A stretch of DNA of 64,000 nt from Clostridium cadaveris (GTDB lineage: Bacteria > Bacillota > Clostridia > Clostridiales > Clostridiaceae), in NCBI RefSeq assembly GCF_020911725.1, contig NZ_CP076620.1:2555001-2619000 (forward strand), given 5' to 3'. Made by a program: the position numbers and the translations under genes. Position 1 is the first letter of the stretch. Each line of letters opens with the position of its first letter. A model generated the notes under the pieces. That model had not been told where the DNA came from. It searched no databases and saw nothing but the letters and a program-made list of their open reading frames with translations. Shown piece by piece: positions 26,558 to 35,751 of the stretch.

Positions 26558-26613
26558 TTTCCTACCTCCTAATATTCGATTGAAATTTATAGTACATTAC
26601 TAGGATTTGTATT

Positions 26614-26628
26614 TTAGAATAATAATAT
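26614..26628. promoter_or_regulatory. candidate PerR box upstream of rubrerythrin
   Basis: TTAGAATAATAATAT matches the 7-1-7 PerR consensus TTATAATNATTATAA at 11 of 14 positions. It lies about 57 bp before the rubrerythrin start. AT richness makes chance matches likely. Confidence 0.4.
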
Positions 26629-26750
26629 TCTTTTAAACCTCTACATTACAATCAGTTTTTATATAAATTTATAAATCCCATGTTAGAGATGTAACCTTCT
26701 TATATAAATTAACATAAAATACCATATAATTATTTTTTAAGGTGATTTAT

Positions 26751-27218
26751 GTGGATTTTATGTTTAACCCCTTTTATTCATTCGCTAGGAATGTTCCAGC
26801 ATCAAAAAACTATAAATCTTTAGAAGAAATTTTACAGCAAAGTTCAGATATCATATCCTCATTGAAATATTCAGAAATATTAAATCAATACCTACTAACC
26901 TTAGCTTCCTCTATCGAGTGTAAAGAAATGCTTTTAAGGATTTCTGATGATGATAGAAATCACAAAAAACTTGTTAAAGAAATTTTTTGTTTCTTCACTA
27001 ATTCTCCTTTAGAAGAACAAGAAATAAATTTTGAAATTCCTAAGTCATATAAAGAAGGAATTCACACCATCAAAAAGATAAAGTTAGATACTATGATTTT
27101 TTATAGAGATCTTATCAACGCTTTAAATCATCAGTATTATAAAGGTTTAGTTTTTGAACTTCTTATCGATATATTTATTCATAATGATTTCTACAATTGT
27201 ATTCTTATGTCATTATAA
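26751..27218 (+). CDS. small ferritin-like helical protein
   Basis: This protein of about 155 residues is mostly helical. One helix pair resembles a ferritin-like diiron site (ASSIECKEMLLRISDDDRNHKKLVKEIF), and the N-terminus is Pro/Phe rich (FNPFYSFARNVPAS). Only part of the usual E-x2-H ligand set is visible, so metal binding is uncertain. The longest frame begins at GTG 26742, which overlaps the AAGGTG site; GTG 26751 is better spaced. It is divergent from rubrerythrin, which may point to a shared oxidative-stress role. I do not recognise a named family. Confidence 0.5.
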   Translation: MDFMFNPFYSFARNVPASKNYKSLEEILQQSSDIISSLKYSEILNQYLLTLASSIECKEMLLRISDDDRNHKKLVKEIFCFFTNSPLEEQEINFEIPKSYKEGIHTIKKIKLDTMIFYRDLINALNHQYYKGLVFELLIDIFIHNDFYNCILMSL

Positions 27219-27234
27219 ATTAAATTTAATTATC

Positions 27235-27270
27235 TTAAGCAGCCCTTAAATAATTTCTAGAGCTGCTTAA
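27235..27270. terminator. stem-loop after the ferritin-like gene
   Basis: TTAAGCAGC pairs with GCTGCTTAA over an 18-base loop. It has no T-run, so it is a weak candidate terminator or 3'-end stabiliser. Confidence 0.4.
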
Positions 27271-27430
27271 ACCTTGTACATATTAAGATTTTATGATATA
27301 TTAAGGACTCATGGAGTAAATTCCTTTTAAAGTATATATTTTATTGGTATAATTATCTTATTATATTGTTATATGCAATAAAATTATATAAATACTAGCC
27401 TTTAAAGTTTATGGCAATCCACAAAGGAAA

Positions 27431-28564
27431 GTGTGTATAGAGATGAAAAATAAAATATTAATATTGACTAGTTCTACAGGCAACGGTCATAATCAAGCTG
27501 CAGAAGCTACAAAAATGATTTTAGAAAATGAACATAATGATGTTACTATATATGATTTCTTTAAAACAGATAAATTTATGAATGCATTTATAGTTGATGG
27601 ATATGAAGTGTATGCGAACAAACTGTCAGCTTTATATGGGGTAGCCTATAGAATGAGTGATAAAAAGTTTATAGTGCCTGCCACAGAAGTGTTTTTTCAT
27701 ACAGTTAGAAAAAAAGTTTTAAATTATATAAATTCTATAAAACCTGACCTTATAATTTCAACGCATCCATTAGCTATAAATATTTTGTGCCGTTTAAAAA
27801 GAGATAATCTTATATCTATCCCTATAGTTTCTATAGTTACTGATTTTAAAGCACATTATACATATATAGGTCAAGAAATAGACTTATACATAGTTGCTAA
27901 TGAATGCACAAAAGAAAGTCTTATAGAAAGAGGTATAAAGCCTTCTAAAATACAAATATTAGGTATTCCTGTGAAAAGTGATTTTTATAAAAATTCACAT
28001 GACGATATAGATCTAACAAATAAAAAGAACATGTCCATACTGCTTATGGGAGGTGGAATGGGAATGGATAATATGTCTTCTGTACTAGAAAAAATTGTTC
28101 ATAATCCTAATCCATTAGATATAATAGTTGTATGTGGCAATAACAATAAGTTAAAGGAACATTTAACTTCCAGATATTCTAATCATTATCATAATAAAAC
28201 CCTTACCATTTTAGGATACACCTCAAAGGTAGCTTCTATAATGTTTAATTGTGATTTGCTCATAACAAAGCCAGGTGGTCTTACAACCTCGGAGGCCGTT
28301 GTCTCAAATATACCGATGATGATTCCTTTTACTATACCTGGTCAGGAGACAGACAATAGAGATTTTTTAGTTGAAAAAAAATGTGCTGTTTACATAAACA
28401 ACTTAAACAAACTTAACTCAGAAATCAATAAGCTTATTGAAAACCCTAAACTTTTGACTGAATTGAAAAATAATATGAAAAATCTAAGTTTATCTTACTG
28501 CCCTGATAAGCTTTATGACTTATGTATGAATCTTATCAATGAAGACAAAGTAAAAAATAAATAA
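27431..28564 (+). CDS. UgtP/MurG-like glycosyltransferase (diacylglycerol glucosyltransferase family)
   Basis: This 377-residue GT28-type protein has the N-terminal ILTSSTGNGHNQAA (family SxGxGHxxAA), a MGDG-synthase-like segment IISTHPLAINIL, ILGIPVKSDFY, MGGGMGM, and the C-terminal donor-sugar site TKPGGLTTSEAV...FTIPGQETDN. Relatives (UgtP/YpfP, plant MGDG synthase) transfer glucose or galactose to diacylglycerol at the membrane face to make glycolipid anchors. The start is uncertain: GTG 27431 (AAAGGA close upstream) or ATG 27443. It is a single gene with a terminator immediately after. Confidence 0.85.
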   Translation: MCIEMKNKILILTSSTGNGHNQAAEATKMILENEHNDVTIYDFFKTDKFMNAFIVDGYEVYANKLSALYGVAYRMSDKKFIVPATEVFFHTVRKKVLNYINSIKPDLIISTHPLAINILCRLKRDNLISIPIVSIVTDFKAHYTYIGQEIDLYIVANECTKESLIERGIKPSKIQILGIPVKSDFYKNSHDDIDLTNKKNMSILLMGGGMGMDNMSSVLEKIVHNPNPLDIIVVCGNNNKLKEHLTSRYSNHYHNKTLTILGYTSKVASIMFNCDLLITKPGGLTTSEAVVSNIPMMIPFTIPGQETDNRDFLVEKKCAVYINNLNKLNSEINKLIENPKLLTELKNNMKNLSLSYCPDKLYDLCMNLINEDKVKNK

Positions 28565-28565
28565 T

Positions 28566-28603
28566 AAAAGGTATGACAAAGCTTTAAAATTGTCATACCT
28601 TTT
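28566..28603. terminator. bidirectional terminator
   Basis: AAAAGGTATGACAA pairs with TTGTCATACCTTTT between convergent genes. T-runs occur on both strands. Confidence 0.88.
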
Positions 28604-28607
28604 TATT

Positions 28608-28823
28608 TTACAAAACTTTAGAAACTGCTTTAATTCTGGATAATTCATCACTATCTTCTACTAAATCTAATTCCTCTTTTTCAAACCTAAAAACTTCATA
28701 ATTAGCACAACTATTCTCTGGACACATTATTACATACTCATTTTTTCCAACCTCAACATGTTCTTTGACCTTGTATTTTACTACATTTCCATTTTCATCT
28801 CTAAATGAAAATACTTTTTCCAT
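28608..28823 (-). CDS. DUF1292-like small protein
   Basis: This 71-residue acidic protein reads FSFRDENGNVVKYKVKEHVE, then KNEYVIMCPEN and VFRFEKEELDLVEDSDEL, the pattern of DUF1292 proteins, usually 80-100 residues and of unknown function in Firmicutes. Two cysteines (CPENSCANY) are an uncommon addition. AAGGAGGAG precedes ATG 28823. It is transcribed alone. Confidence 0.7.
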   Translation of the reverse strand: MEKVFSFRDENGNVVKYKVKEHVEVGKNEYVIMCPENSCANYEVFRFEKEELDLVEDSDELSRIKAVSKVL

Positions 28824-28985
28824 AAAAACTCCTCCTTAATTAAGACTTATATATTATAGTTTGTGTAAAAATAAAATTATTATTATCTTAAGATTTATAA
28901 CAGTAATTTTAAGGATTTCGTAACCTTATTTAAACATTTTTTTAAGCTGCCAATGGTATAATTGATAAAGATAAGGAGTGAGAAT

Positions 28986-29876
28986 ATGAAATTTAAGAAA
29001 ACTTTTTCAAAAGCATTAGCTCTAATTATGTGTCTATCCTTAGGCATAGCTGTTCCTATGAAGACTGCAAAAGCTGATTCATTAAAGGTAGTAACTTTAG
29101 GGGCGGATTTAACTGAAAGTCAAAAAGAATCAATGTTAAAATATTTTGGTGTTACAAAGAAAGAAGCTAATATAGTTTATGTTACTAATGATGAAGAATT
29201 TAAATATCTAGGTAAAGCTGCAACAAAAGAACAGATAGGTTTAAAAGCTATATCCTGCTCTTATATAGAACCTACTAATAAAGGCGGACTAAAAATCTCC
29301 ATAAATAATATACATTGGGTTACTGAAAATATGATAAAGAATTCCCTTATAACTGCTGGAATCGAAAATGCTAATGTAGTTGTAGGAGCTCCCTTTAATG
29401 TATCGGGAACTGCTGCACTTACTGGAATATTAAAGGGTTTCGAAAATAGTAGTGCTGGGGAAAAAATAGATGAGAATAAAAAAGAAGCAGCTAATGAAGA
29501 ACTAGTTGTAACAGGAAATCTTGGTGAAAAAATTGGACAAGATGAAGCTGCAGGTCTTATAAATGAAATTAAAAAAGAAGTAGTAAAAGAAAATCCAAAA
29601 AGCGAAAAAGATGTAAAAAATATAGTTAAAAAAACTACTTCAAGCTATAAAGATATAAAGGACAAACTTAGCGATGAAGATATAGAAAAGATTACAGCTT
29701 TAATGGATAAAATAAATGATTTGGATTTAGATTTTTCAAAGATTAAAGATCAATTAAATGATGTAAGCAGTCTACTTAAGGAAAAATTAGGCAGCGAAGA
29801 GGCCCAAAGCTTTTTTTCAAAAATAGGTGAATTTCTTCGCAACATAGGTAATTTCTTTTCTAACCTATTTTCATAA
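28986..29876 (+). CDS. secreted DUF1002 protein
   Basis: A classical signal peptide (KKTFSKALALIMCLSLGIAVPMKTAKA) is followed by the DUF1002 core: VTLGADLTESQKESMLKYFG, VYVTNDEEFKYLG and GAPFNVSGTAALTGI. A charged helical C-terminus follows with two helical segments ending in a hydrophobic stretch (IGEFLRNIGNFFSNLF). DUF1002 proteins are exported Firmicute proteins of unknown function. The longest frame starts at TTG 28962; ATG 28986 has AAGGAG at 8-9 nt and begins the signal peptide, so I choose it (296 residues). It is a single gene with a strong terminator. Confidence 0.85.
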   Translation: MKFKKTFSKALALIMCLSLGIAVPMKTAKADSLKVVTLGADLTESQKESMLKYFGVTKKEANIVYVTNDEEFKYLGKAATKEQIGLKAISCSYIEPTNKGGLKISINNIHWVTENMIKNSLITAGIENANVVVGAPFNVSGTAALTGILKGFENSSAGEKIDENKKEAANEELVVTGNLGEKIGQDEAAGLINEIKKEVVKENPKSEKDVKNIVKKTTSSYKDIKDKLSDEDIEKITALMDKINDLDLDFSKIKDQLNDVSSLLKEKLGSEEAQSFFSKIGEFLRNIGNFFSNLFS

Positions 29877-29892
29877 AATCCCTTAATAAATA

Positions 29893-29926
29893 AAAAATAA
29901 GGTGTGATCCCCCACACCTTATTTTT
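29893..29926. terminator. bidirectional terminator
   Basis: AAATAAGGTGTG/CACACCTTATTT stem with a C-rich loop between convergent genes. T-runs are present on both strands. Confidence 0.88.
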
Positions 29927-29950
29927 GTTTAAACATACTTATTTAAAATT

Positions 29951-31057
29951 CTATAGTCTTACCACCTTATATTTTCCATTATTTAATTCTAAAATACATG
30001 GTTCCATTCCATTATAGGCAGTCTCATCATTTTTTAAATTTGGAATATCTCCTGATGAAAATATACTTATAAGCCTTCCGTTGAAAAACTCCTTATATCC
30101 ACCGCAAAATGCTTGGTGACCTCTTATTATTTTTGATACTGAAAATTTCTTTAGGAATTCATTAAATTGATGTTCATAGAAATAAAATCTTCCACCATCT
30201 CTTATCATGTCTAAATTCTCAGCAGGATCACTCCACAATGTATTGTGAACTATGGTTCTTCCAATACTGTCCACTATACTTTCACGGCATAGATCACTTA
30301 ATTTTTCTATAAAATCATATTTATCGTTTTGTGGACGTGGGATACCTCCGTGAACACACATAACTATATCTTCACCATTTTTAACGAAAGCTATAGTACA
30401 TAAGCTTTTAAAAAATCTATGATAGTCTTCAAGTAACATTAATGGCATATTCATTTTTTTTAGTTTATTGAATGTTAGAGCCGTAAAATAATCATCATCT
30501 GTTGTTCCTTCATTTCTTCCTACGCAAAGCTTGTATTCATCATTAGATATTAATGTTCCTCCATCATGATTTCCTCTAAGTAGAAATACATTCTTGGGAA
30601 AAATATATTTTAGTAGAAGTATAAGTTCTATGGTTTTAAAAGGAGCATGTCCCCTATCAACATAGTCACCAAGGAATATTATACAAATTTCTTCATTATT
30701 CAAAACTCTCTTTATAAAATCAATTCTATCTAAAAATTTAATTACAGATAATGAATCAGAGTGAATATCTCCGAATATATAGTAAAAAGAGTTTTCATTG
30801 TTGAATGTATAAAGTCCCCTACATCGTTTTTTATCTTGAGTTCTCTTTAAACTTTCTCTTATATCACAAGTAGAAGATAGCAGTTTATTTTCTTCTACAC
30901 CTTCCTCATTTTTATGTAAATCAATCACATTTTTAATTAAAAAACAATGAGTTAAAGATATATCTTCTAAACTTTTTTCTATATTTATAAAACTAACTAA
31001 ATCTTCTAATGATTCTAGATTCTTTTTCAAATCCTCTATTCTGTATTTATAGTTCAT
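29951..31057 (-). CDS. PPP-family Ser/Thr protein phosphatase-like metallophosphoesterase
   Basis: The PPP signature motifs are complete and in order: FGDIHSD, LGDYVDRGHAPF, LLRGNHDGG, CVHGGIPRP and IIRGHQAF. These bind two metal ions at the active site. The order and GDYVDRG spelling match eukaryotic-like PP1/PP2A rather than the common bacterial ApaH/PrpE types. About 90 residues at the N-terminus are helical and not part of the catalytic core. It probably removes phosphate from Ser/Thr on proteins in the cytosol. ATG 31057 has AAGGAGGAG at 7 nt. It is a single gene; no kinase partner is nearby. Confidence 0.82.
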   Translation of the reverse strand: MNYKYRIEDLKKNLESLEDLVSFINIEKSLEDISLTHCFLIKNVIDLHKNEEGVEENKLLSSTCDIRESLKRTQDKKRCRGLYTFNNENSFYYIFGDIHSDSLSVIKFLDRIDFIKRVLNNEEICIIFLGDYVDRGHAPFKTIELILLLKYIFPKNVFLLRGNHDGGTLISNDEYKLCVGRNEGTTDDDYFTALTFNKLKKMNMPLMLLEDYHRFFKSLCTIAFVKNGEDIVMCVHGGIPRPQNDKYDFIEKLSDLCRESIVDSIGRTIVHNTLWSDPAENLDMIRDGGRFYFYEHQFNEFLKKFSVSKIIRGHQAFCGGYKEFFNGRLISIFSSGDIPNLKNDETAYNGMEPCILELNNGKYKVVRL

Positions 31058-31148
31058 TAAGAACTCCTCCTTAGCTGTATTCTTATCTATAGTAAAATAA
31101 ACAAAGCTTTAATATACATTTTTCGTAATTTAATATAATTTCGCAATT

Positions 31149-31697
31149 TTAGATATTTAGCACCATTATTATTCCATGACAGAATTGTCTTCCTATTTTA
31201 TAATAATTCCTATATACACCAACTTTTCTGAATCCCATTTCTTCATATGCTTCTATAATAGATCCATCTTCAATATTTAAAGTTGACATAACATTTTTAA
31301 GCTTTGTTCTTACTTTTGCCTTAGCTGCAATATTAGCAATCATTATTTTAGAAATTCCTCTTCCCCAGTATTCTCGCCTTACTAAAACGAATAATTCTCC
31401 ATTATGCGAACATATACTTTTTTTGTCCCCTATCACTCCTGCAATAGCTACTATCTCTCCATCTACACGCCCAACTATCCCAAGACTATTTTTACGCTCA
31501 ATTATTGAGTTTATATAATTATATATTCCTTCATAACTTAGAGATATCCCCTCGCATAACGCCATAAAAATTCTGCTTTCATCTTTCAAATTAAATAAAA
31601 ACCCTTTTATTTCCTCTGTATCTTCCAATTTAACATCTCTGATTTCCAAATTAATTTCATTTTTTGAAACAGATTCCTCATACATAACCTCATTCAT
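31149..31697 (-). CDS. GNAT family N-acetyltransferase
   Basis: This 182-residue protein has a GNAT core: IRDVKLEDTEEIKGFLFNL (strand 1), IVAIAGVIGDKK (strands 2-3), VRREYWGRGISKIMI (the acetyl-CoA loop R-x-x-G-x-G/A) and YEEMGFRKVGVYRNYYKI at the C-terminus. It resembles the RimI/RimL-like and phosphinothricin-type acetyltransferases, but the substrate cannot be told. The N-terminal 15 residues lie outside the fold. ATG 31697 is preceded by a GCGGGA site. It is transcribed alone and divergently from the 5'-nucleotidase gene. Confidence 0.85.
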   Translation of the reverse strand: MNEVMYEESVSKNEINLEIRDVKLEDTEEIKGFLFNLKDESRIFMALCEGISLSYEGIYNYINSIIERKNSLGIVGRVDGEIVAIAGVIGDKKSICSHNGELFVLVRREYWGRGISKIMIANIAAKAKVRTKLKNVMSTLNIEDGSIIEAYEEMGFRKVGVYRNYYKIGRQFCHGIIMVLNI

Positions 31698-32051
31698 ATT
31701 ATCCCGCCTTATACCATCTAATTATCATATACATATAAATAAATTACTAAAAACCCTATAAATATCTTGAACCCCATTAAGCTTTTTGATTTATATTTTT
31801 ACATTTTTTTAATATTCATATCTTTTACCTCCCTTTTTTATTTCTTCACATTTTAATTTTACCATAAAATGGTTTATTTTTCATGATTTTTTAATATTTT
31901 TTCTTTAATATAAATATCTAGTTTACACATTGGTATATTAGAAGTATAATTTAAATGAATTTTATTCGCCTAAATTTTACATTAATAACAATTAATTCTT
32001 TAAAGACGATTGGAATTCATAATATTACTATTATTGAAAGGGGTTTTAAAA
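31698..32051. other. divergent intergenic region, GNAT / 5'-nucleotidase
   Basis: It is strongly AT-rich with several poly-T tracts. The plus-strand promoter at 31922-31950 is the only clear signal. I see no small gene or riboswitch. Confidence 0.5.
31922..31950 (+). promoter_or_regulatory. promoter of the cell-wall 5'-nucleotidase gene
   Basis: TTTACA and TATAAT are separated by exactly 17 bp. The predicted leader is about 95 nt. Confidence 0.65.
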
Positions 32052-34040
32052 TTGTTTAAAGGAAAAATCAACAAGAGATGTACTTCATTTTTAGTTGCCT
32101 TTGCTATGTTCTCCACCATGTGTCAATCTGGATTTACAACAAATGCAAAAGCTGCAGATAATGAAGTAAATCTACAAATTCTTGCTACTAGTGATACTCA
32201 TGGAAGATTTATGCCTTATGATTATTCTCTAAATACTACTGATAAATCTGGAAGTTTAGCTCAAGTAGCTACAGCTGTAAAAGAACTTAGAAAAGTCAAT
32301 CCTAACACTCTTTTAGTTGATGCTGGTGATATAATTCAAGACAATTCTTCAGCCTTATTTTTAAATGACAGCATTCATCCAATGATTGCTGCTATGAATG
32401 GAATTCAGTATGATACAATAACTGCTGGAAACCATGAGTTCAATTATGGAGTTCCTACATTAAAAAATATTGTAAGCAAATCCACTGCTGATTTTCTTTG
32501 TGCCAATCTATATGACTCTAATGGAAATAGAGTTTTCAAACCTTATACAATAATTGAGAAAGCTGGAGTTAAAATAGCTATAATAGGAACTGTTTCTCAA
32601 AATATAGAAAGATGGGACAAGGTTAACATTCCTGATGCTGGTTATAAGGTAACAACCCCTGTTGATGAAACAAAAAAAGCTATAGCTGAAATTAAAAATA
32701 ATAATTTAGCTGATATAATAATAGCTGTTTCTCACGTAGCTGAAGGAAGCGAATATGGCACCGTTGGTTCAAGTGCTTATGAAATAGCAGATGCATGTCC
32801 AGAACTTACTGCTATAGTAGCTGCTCATGAACATAAAAAAGTTTCTGGCGTGACTAGAAATGGAGTGCTTATCGTTGAAAATCAAAACGGTGCAAAAACT
32901 TTAGCACAAATAAATTTAAAATTAACTAAAGGAACTGATGGTACGTATAGTGTTGTTGATAAATCTTCAAAACTTAATACAATTTCAAACTATGCTCCTG
33001 ATGAAGATTTAGTTAAAATATTACAACCTTATAATGAAAGAGCTATTTCAGATGCTAATGAGGTAATAGGAAAACTTGTAGATGGTAATTTAGTTCCTTC
33101 TGATGAAGCTAAAGGTATTCCTACATCTCAAATACAAGAAACTGCAATGATTAATCTAATCAACAAAGTTCAAATGCATTATAGCGGTGCAAAAGTATCT
33201 GCTGCTGCAGCTTTCAACTCTAGGGCAAATATGCTAGAAGGAAATATAAAAAAATGTGATACATCATTAATTTACAAATATGATAATACTCTTTATAAAT
33301 TAAAAATGACTGGAGCTCAATTAAAGAAATACATGGAGTGGTCTGCTTCTTACTATAATACTTATAAAGATGGAGATTTGACCGTTTCATTTAATGAAAA
33401 TATAAGAGGATACAACTATGATATGTTCTCTGGGGTTAAATACGATGTTGATATTTCAAAAGAAGCTGGAAATAGAATAACTAATTTAACCTGGATGGAT
33501 GGTACACCTATAAAAGATAATGAGACTTTTGAGATAGCTATAAATAACTATAGAGCAAACTCTCAATTATTAAGTTATGGCCCTATATATCAAAAAGGAG
33601 AAGATCTTCCAATACTTGTTGAAAAGGATATCAAGGGTGACATAGGCGGCGTTAGAGAGCTAATTAGAGACTACATTATAAATGTTAAAGGTGGTACTAT
33701 ATCACCAGAATTAGATAATAACTGGAAAATCATCGGTAACAATTGGAATCCTGAACTACGAGCGTTAGCTGTACAATTATTGAATGATGGAACTATATCA
33801 GTTCCTATGTCTGCAGATGGAAGGACACCAAATGTAAAATCCATAACAGTAGATGATATAAAAGCTTATATTCCTGAAAAACCTAGTGATAATAATAATT
33901 CTATTGATAAACCTTCTTATGAGGACAAGCTTCCTCAAACTGGTTCTGTTGTAGATACAAATGTGCTTTTATTATTCGGCTTTTTAACTATACTAATTGG
34001 TTCTATGCTAGCAAAATCTAAAAAAGAACAAGACCTATAA
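32052..34040 (+). CDS. LPXTG-anchored bifunctional metallophosphatase/5'-nucleotidase
   Basis: The export signal (FLVAFAMFSTMCQSGFTTNAKA) leads to a metallophosphatase domain: LATSDTHGRF, LLVDAGDIIQDNS, TAGNHEFNYG, ISHV-type SHVAEGSEYG and AHEHKKVSG. A 5'-nucleotidase C-terminal domain follows (about 380-560), matching UshA/CpdB/YfkN-type ectoenzymes that hydrolyse extracellular (cyclic) nucleotides. The C-terminus is a sortase signal: LPQTGSVV, a hydrophobic helix and the charged tail KSKKEQ. The longest frame begins at 32010, but TTG 32052 has GAAAGGGG 8 nt upstream and starts the signal peptide, so I choose it (662 residues). It would scavenge purines and phosphate at the cell surface. Confidence 0.88.
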   Translation: MFKGKINKRCTSFLVAFAMFSTMCQSGFTTNAKAADNEVNLQILATSDTHGRFMPYDYSLNTTDKSGSLAQVATAVKELRKVNPNTLLVDAGDIIQDNSSALFLNDSIHPMIAAMNGIQYDTITAGNHEFNYGVPTLKNIVSKSTADFLCANLYDSNGNRVFKPYTIIEKAGVKIAIIGTVSQNIERWDKVNIPDAGYKVTTPVDETKKAIAEIKNNNLADIIIAVSHVAEGSEYGTVGSSAYEIADACPELTAIVAAHEHKKVSGVTRNGVLIVENQNGAKTLAQINLKLTKGTDGTYSVVDKSSKLNTISNYAPDEDLVKILQPYNERAISDANEVIGKLVDGNLVPSDEAKGIPTSQIQETAMINLINKVQMHYSGAKVSAAAAFNSRANMLEGNIKKCDTSLIYKYDNTLYKLKMTGAQLKKYMEWSASYYNTYKDGDLTVSFNENIRGYNYDMFSGVKYDVDISKEAGNRITNLTWMDGTPIKDNETFEIAINNYRANSQLLSYGPIYQKGEDLPILVEKDIKGDIGGVRELIRDYIINVKGGTISPELDNNWKIIGNNWNPELRALAVQLLNDGTISVPMSADGRTPNVKSITVDDIKAYIPEKPSDNNNSIDKPSYEDKLPQTGSVVDTNVLLLFGFLTILIGSMLAKSKKEQDL

Positions 34041-34051
34041 ATAAAAAAAAG

Positions 34052-34084
34052 CTCACTTACCCTTAATTGTTTAGGGTAAGTGAG
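34052..34084. terminator. bidirectional terminator
   Basis: CTCACTTACCCT/AGGGTAAGTGAG stem between convergent genes, flanked by an A-run on the left and TTCTTTAAT on the right. Confidence 0.88.
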
Positions 34085-34088
34085 TTCT

Positions 34089-34715
34089 TTAATATGCTAT
34101 ATTAAATTTTTTAGTAGCAGTACAACCAAGTATGGTTATATACTTTCGATTTTTGCTATTTCTTACTACATTAGAAAGTATAGAATTTAAAACATTATAG
34201 CATATAAAATAAGCATAGCTTAAATCATTTCTATAATCTTGTTCTTCTTTATACTCATCTAAAAAAGATAATAAAAATGTATCAATATCATCAATTTTAA
34301 AATCGTTAAATGTTTCGCTCTTAAATCTATAATCCTTTGAATATTTATTTAATTCTCTTTCGTATATTATATGTCTCTTTGTGGCATCAGCACTCTTAAA
34401 TTCCCATCTTTCATAATGTGGAACACAGAAGAAATCGCATAAAAAATGACATATAACTCCTAATTCTTGATTAAACTTGCCTATATTATATACATAGCCT
34501 AAATCATCAAGTGTCAATGAAGATAAAAACTCTATCTTTTTTGTTATCATTTCAAAGCTTTCTTCTTGATAATGTTTTTTGAACTTATACTTAGATGCAC
34601 AGTCTGGTTTTATATTACCCCAAAGAAAGGAATTGCTCTTTAGCATTTCATACTTATTCAAATCTAACTGGTCTAACAACATGTTGCCAATTAATTTATG
34701 GGTATTTACTAACAA
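34089..34715 (-). CDS. zinc-dependent phospholipase C family protein
   Basis: This 208-residue protein shows VNTHKLIGNMLLDQ at the N-terminus, WGNIKPDCASKYKFKKHY, and a central GVICHFLCDFFCVPHYERW. The His/Asp spacing is that of the PLC/PA-phosphatase zinc fold (PF00882), as seen in many Clostridium proteins annotated zinc-dependent phospholipase C. There is no signal peptide, unlike alpha-toxin, so a housekeeping intracellular role is more likely than a toxin. The start is TTG 34715 behind GAGGAA. It is a single gene. Confidence 0.75.
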   Translation of the reverse strand: MLVNTHKLIGNMLLDQLDLNKYEMLKSNSFLWGNIKPDCASKYKFKKHYQEESFEMITKKIEFLSSLTLDDLGYVYNIGKFNQELGVICHFLCDFFCVPHYERWEFKSADATKRHIIYERELNKYSKDYRFKSETFNDFKIDDIDTFLLSFLDEYKEEQDYRNDLSYAYFICYNVLNSILSNVVRNSKNRKYITILGCTATKKFNIAY

Positions 34716-34918
34716 TGTTCATTCCTCATCTCTTATTTATTAAAGTTCACTTCTTAAATTATACTTTATATTGATTAAAATTTAAACATAAATATTCTTA
34801 AATTATCTTAATATCTTAATATCTTAATACAATGATAATATTCTAAACGTACAAATATTGTTACAATTATTTTAGTTGGCTTTATTATTATGTACGAAAT
34901 GTCGATAAATACCCTTGG

Positions 34919-35539
34919 TTATTTATATTTTTGTTTCACATAAATTCTATGTTTTCTTTTATTTCTTAAACTTTTTATATTATTTTCTTTTATTACTTTT
35001 ATTATTTTTTCTATACTGTTATTATCTATAATCAATTCACTTTCATAAGATTTAATGTAATTTCTTACGTCATTCATATAAATTACATTAGTAATAGAAT
35101 CTGGAAGCATCAAGTTGCAACTTTCGCCAAATACTATCACTGAATAAATTGGTATATGTCCAAGTTTTTTTAACTTATGTTGAAGTTCTATAATATGTCC
35201 TTTATTTTGAAATAAAGGATTATAAAAATCATGACTAGATTTTTGAAATATTTGTTTCCAATAAACTTCATCTGCTACGCCGCAAATTGTACCGCTATAA
35301 TTCTTTGTTTCTATAACAAAAACTCCATTATTTCCAACTACTATATGGTCTATTTGAACAGTTTTTCCTTTATTATTAGAGAGCATAACATCATTTATAG
35401 TCTTATATTGTTTTGGCAAAAATTTCAATTTAAACTTTACTTTAATTTCTCCTATATTTCCTTTTATCATAGGTTTATAAAGTTTTAAAAATTTTTTCAA
35501 AAGTAATGCAACTACAATTATTACTATTATAGCTTTCAT
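34919..35539 (-). CDS. NERD (nuclease-related) domain membrane protein
   Basis: An N-terminal membrane helix (AIIVIIVVALLLKKFLKLY) is followed by a NERD domain: GEIKVKFKLKFL, DVMLSNNKGKTVQIDHIVVGNNGVFVIETKNYSGTICG. The Asp of QIDHIVV and the E-x-K of IETKNYSG are the nuclease-fold catalytic positions. NERD proteins are thought to process DNA or RNA and often associate with kinases or helicases. This one is short (206 residues) and stands alone. GGAGA precedes ATG 35539. Its cellular role is unknown. Confidence 0.82.
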   Translation of the reverse strand: MKAIIVIIVVALLLKKFLKLYKPMIKGNIGEIKVKFKLKFLPKQYKTINDVMLSNNKGKTVQIDHIVVGNNGVFVIETKNYSGTICGVADEVYWKQIFQKSSHDFYNPLFQNKGHIIELQHKLKKLGHIPIYSVIVFGESCNLMLPDSITNVIYMNDVRNYIKSYESELIIDNNSIEKIIKVIKENNIKSLRNKRKHRIYVKQKYK

Positions 35540-35751
35540 AATTTATCTCCAATCTTATAAGTAGCACTTTTAATATTTTTTTAGTATATGTATTTTTCCA
35601 TAAATTATTTATTGAAGATATTTATTCAAATATTTTCTTTTTAAAGTATTTTTTATTATCATACCTCAGATAATGTATTGTATCTTTATACTAAATTTAG
35701 TTAATTGCACTGATTAATAGAAACTTTTTTCATAAAGTGTTAAGATATAAT

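Noticed and set aside
34089-34715. Phospholipase C-like protein as a secreted toxin
   Set aside because: It has no signal peptide and no C-terminal C2-like domain, so similarity to alpha-toxin is limited to the zinc fold.
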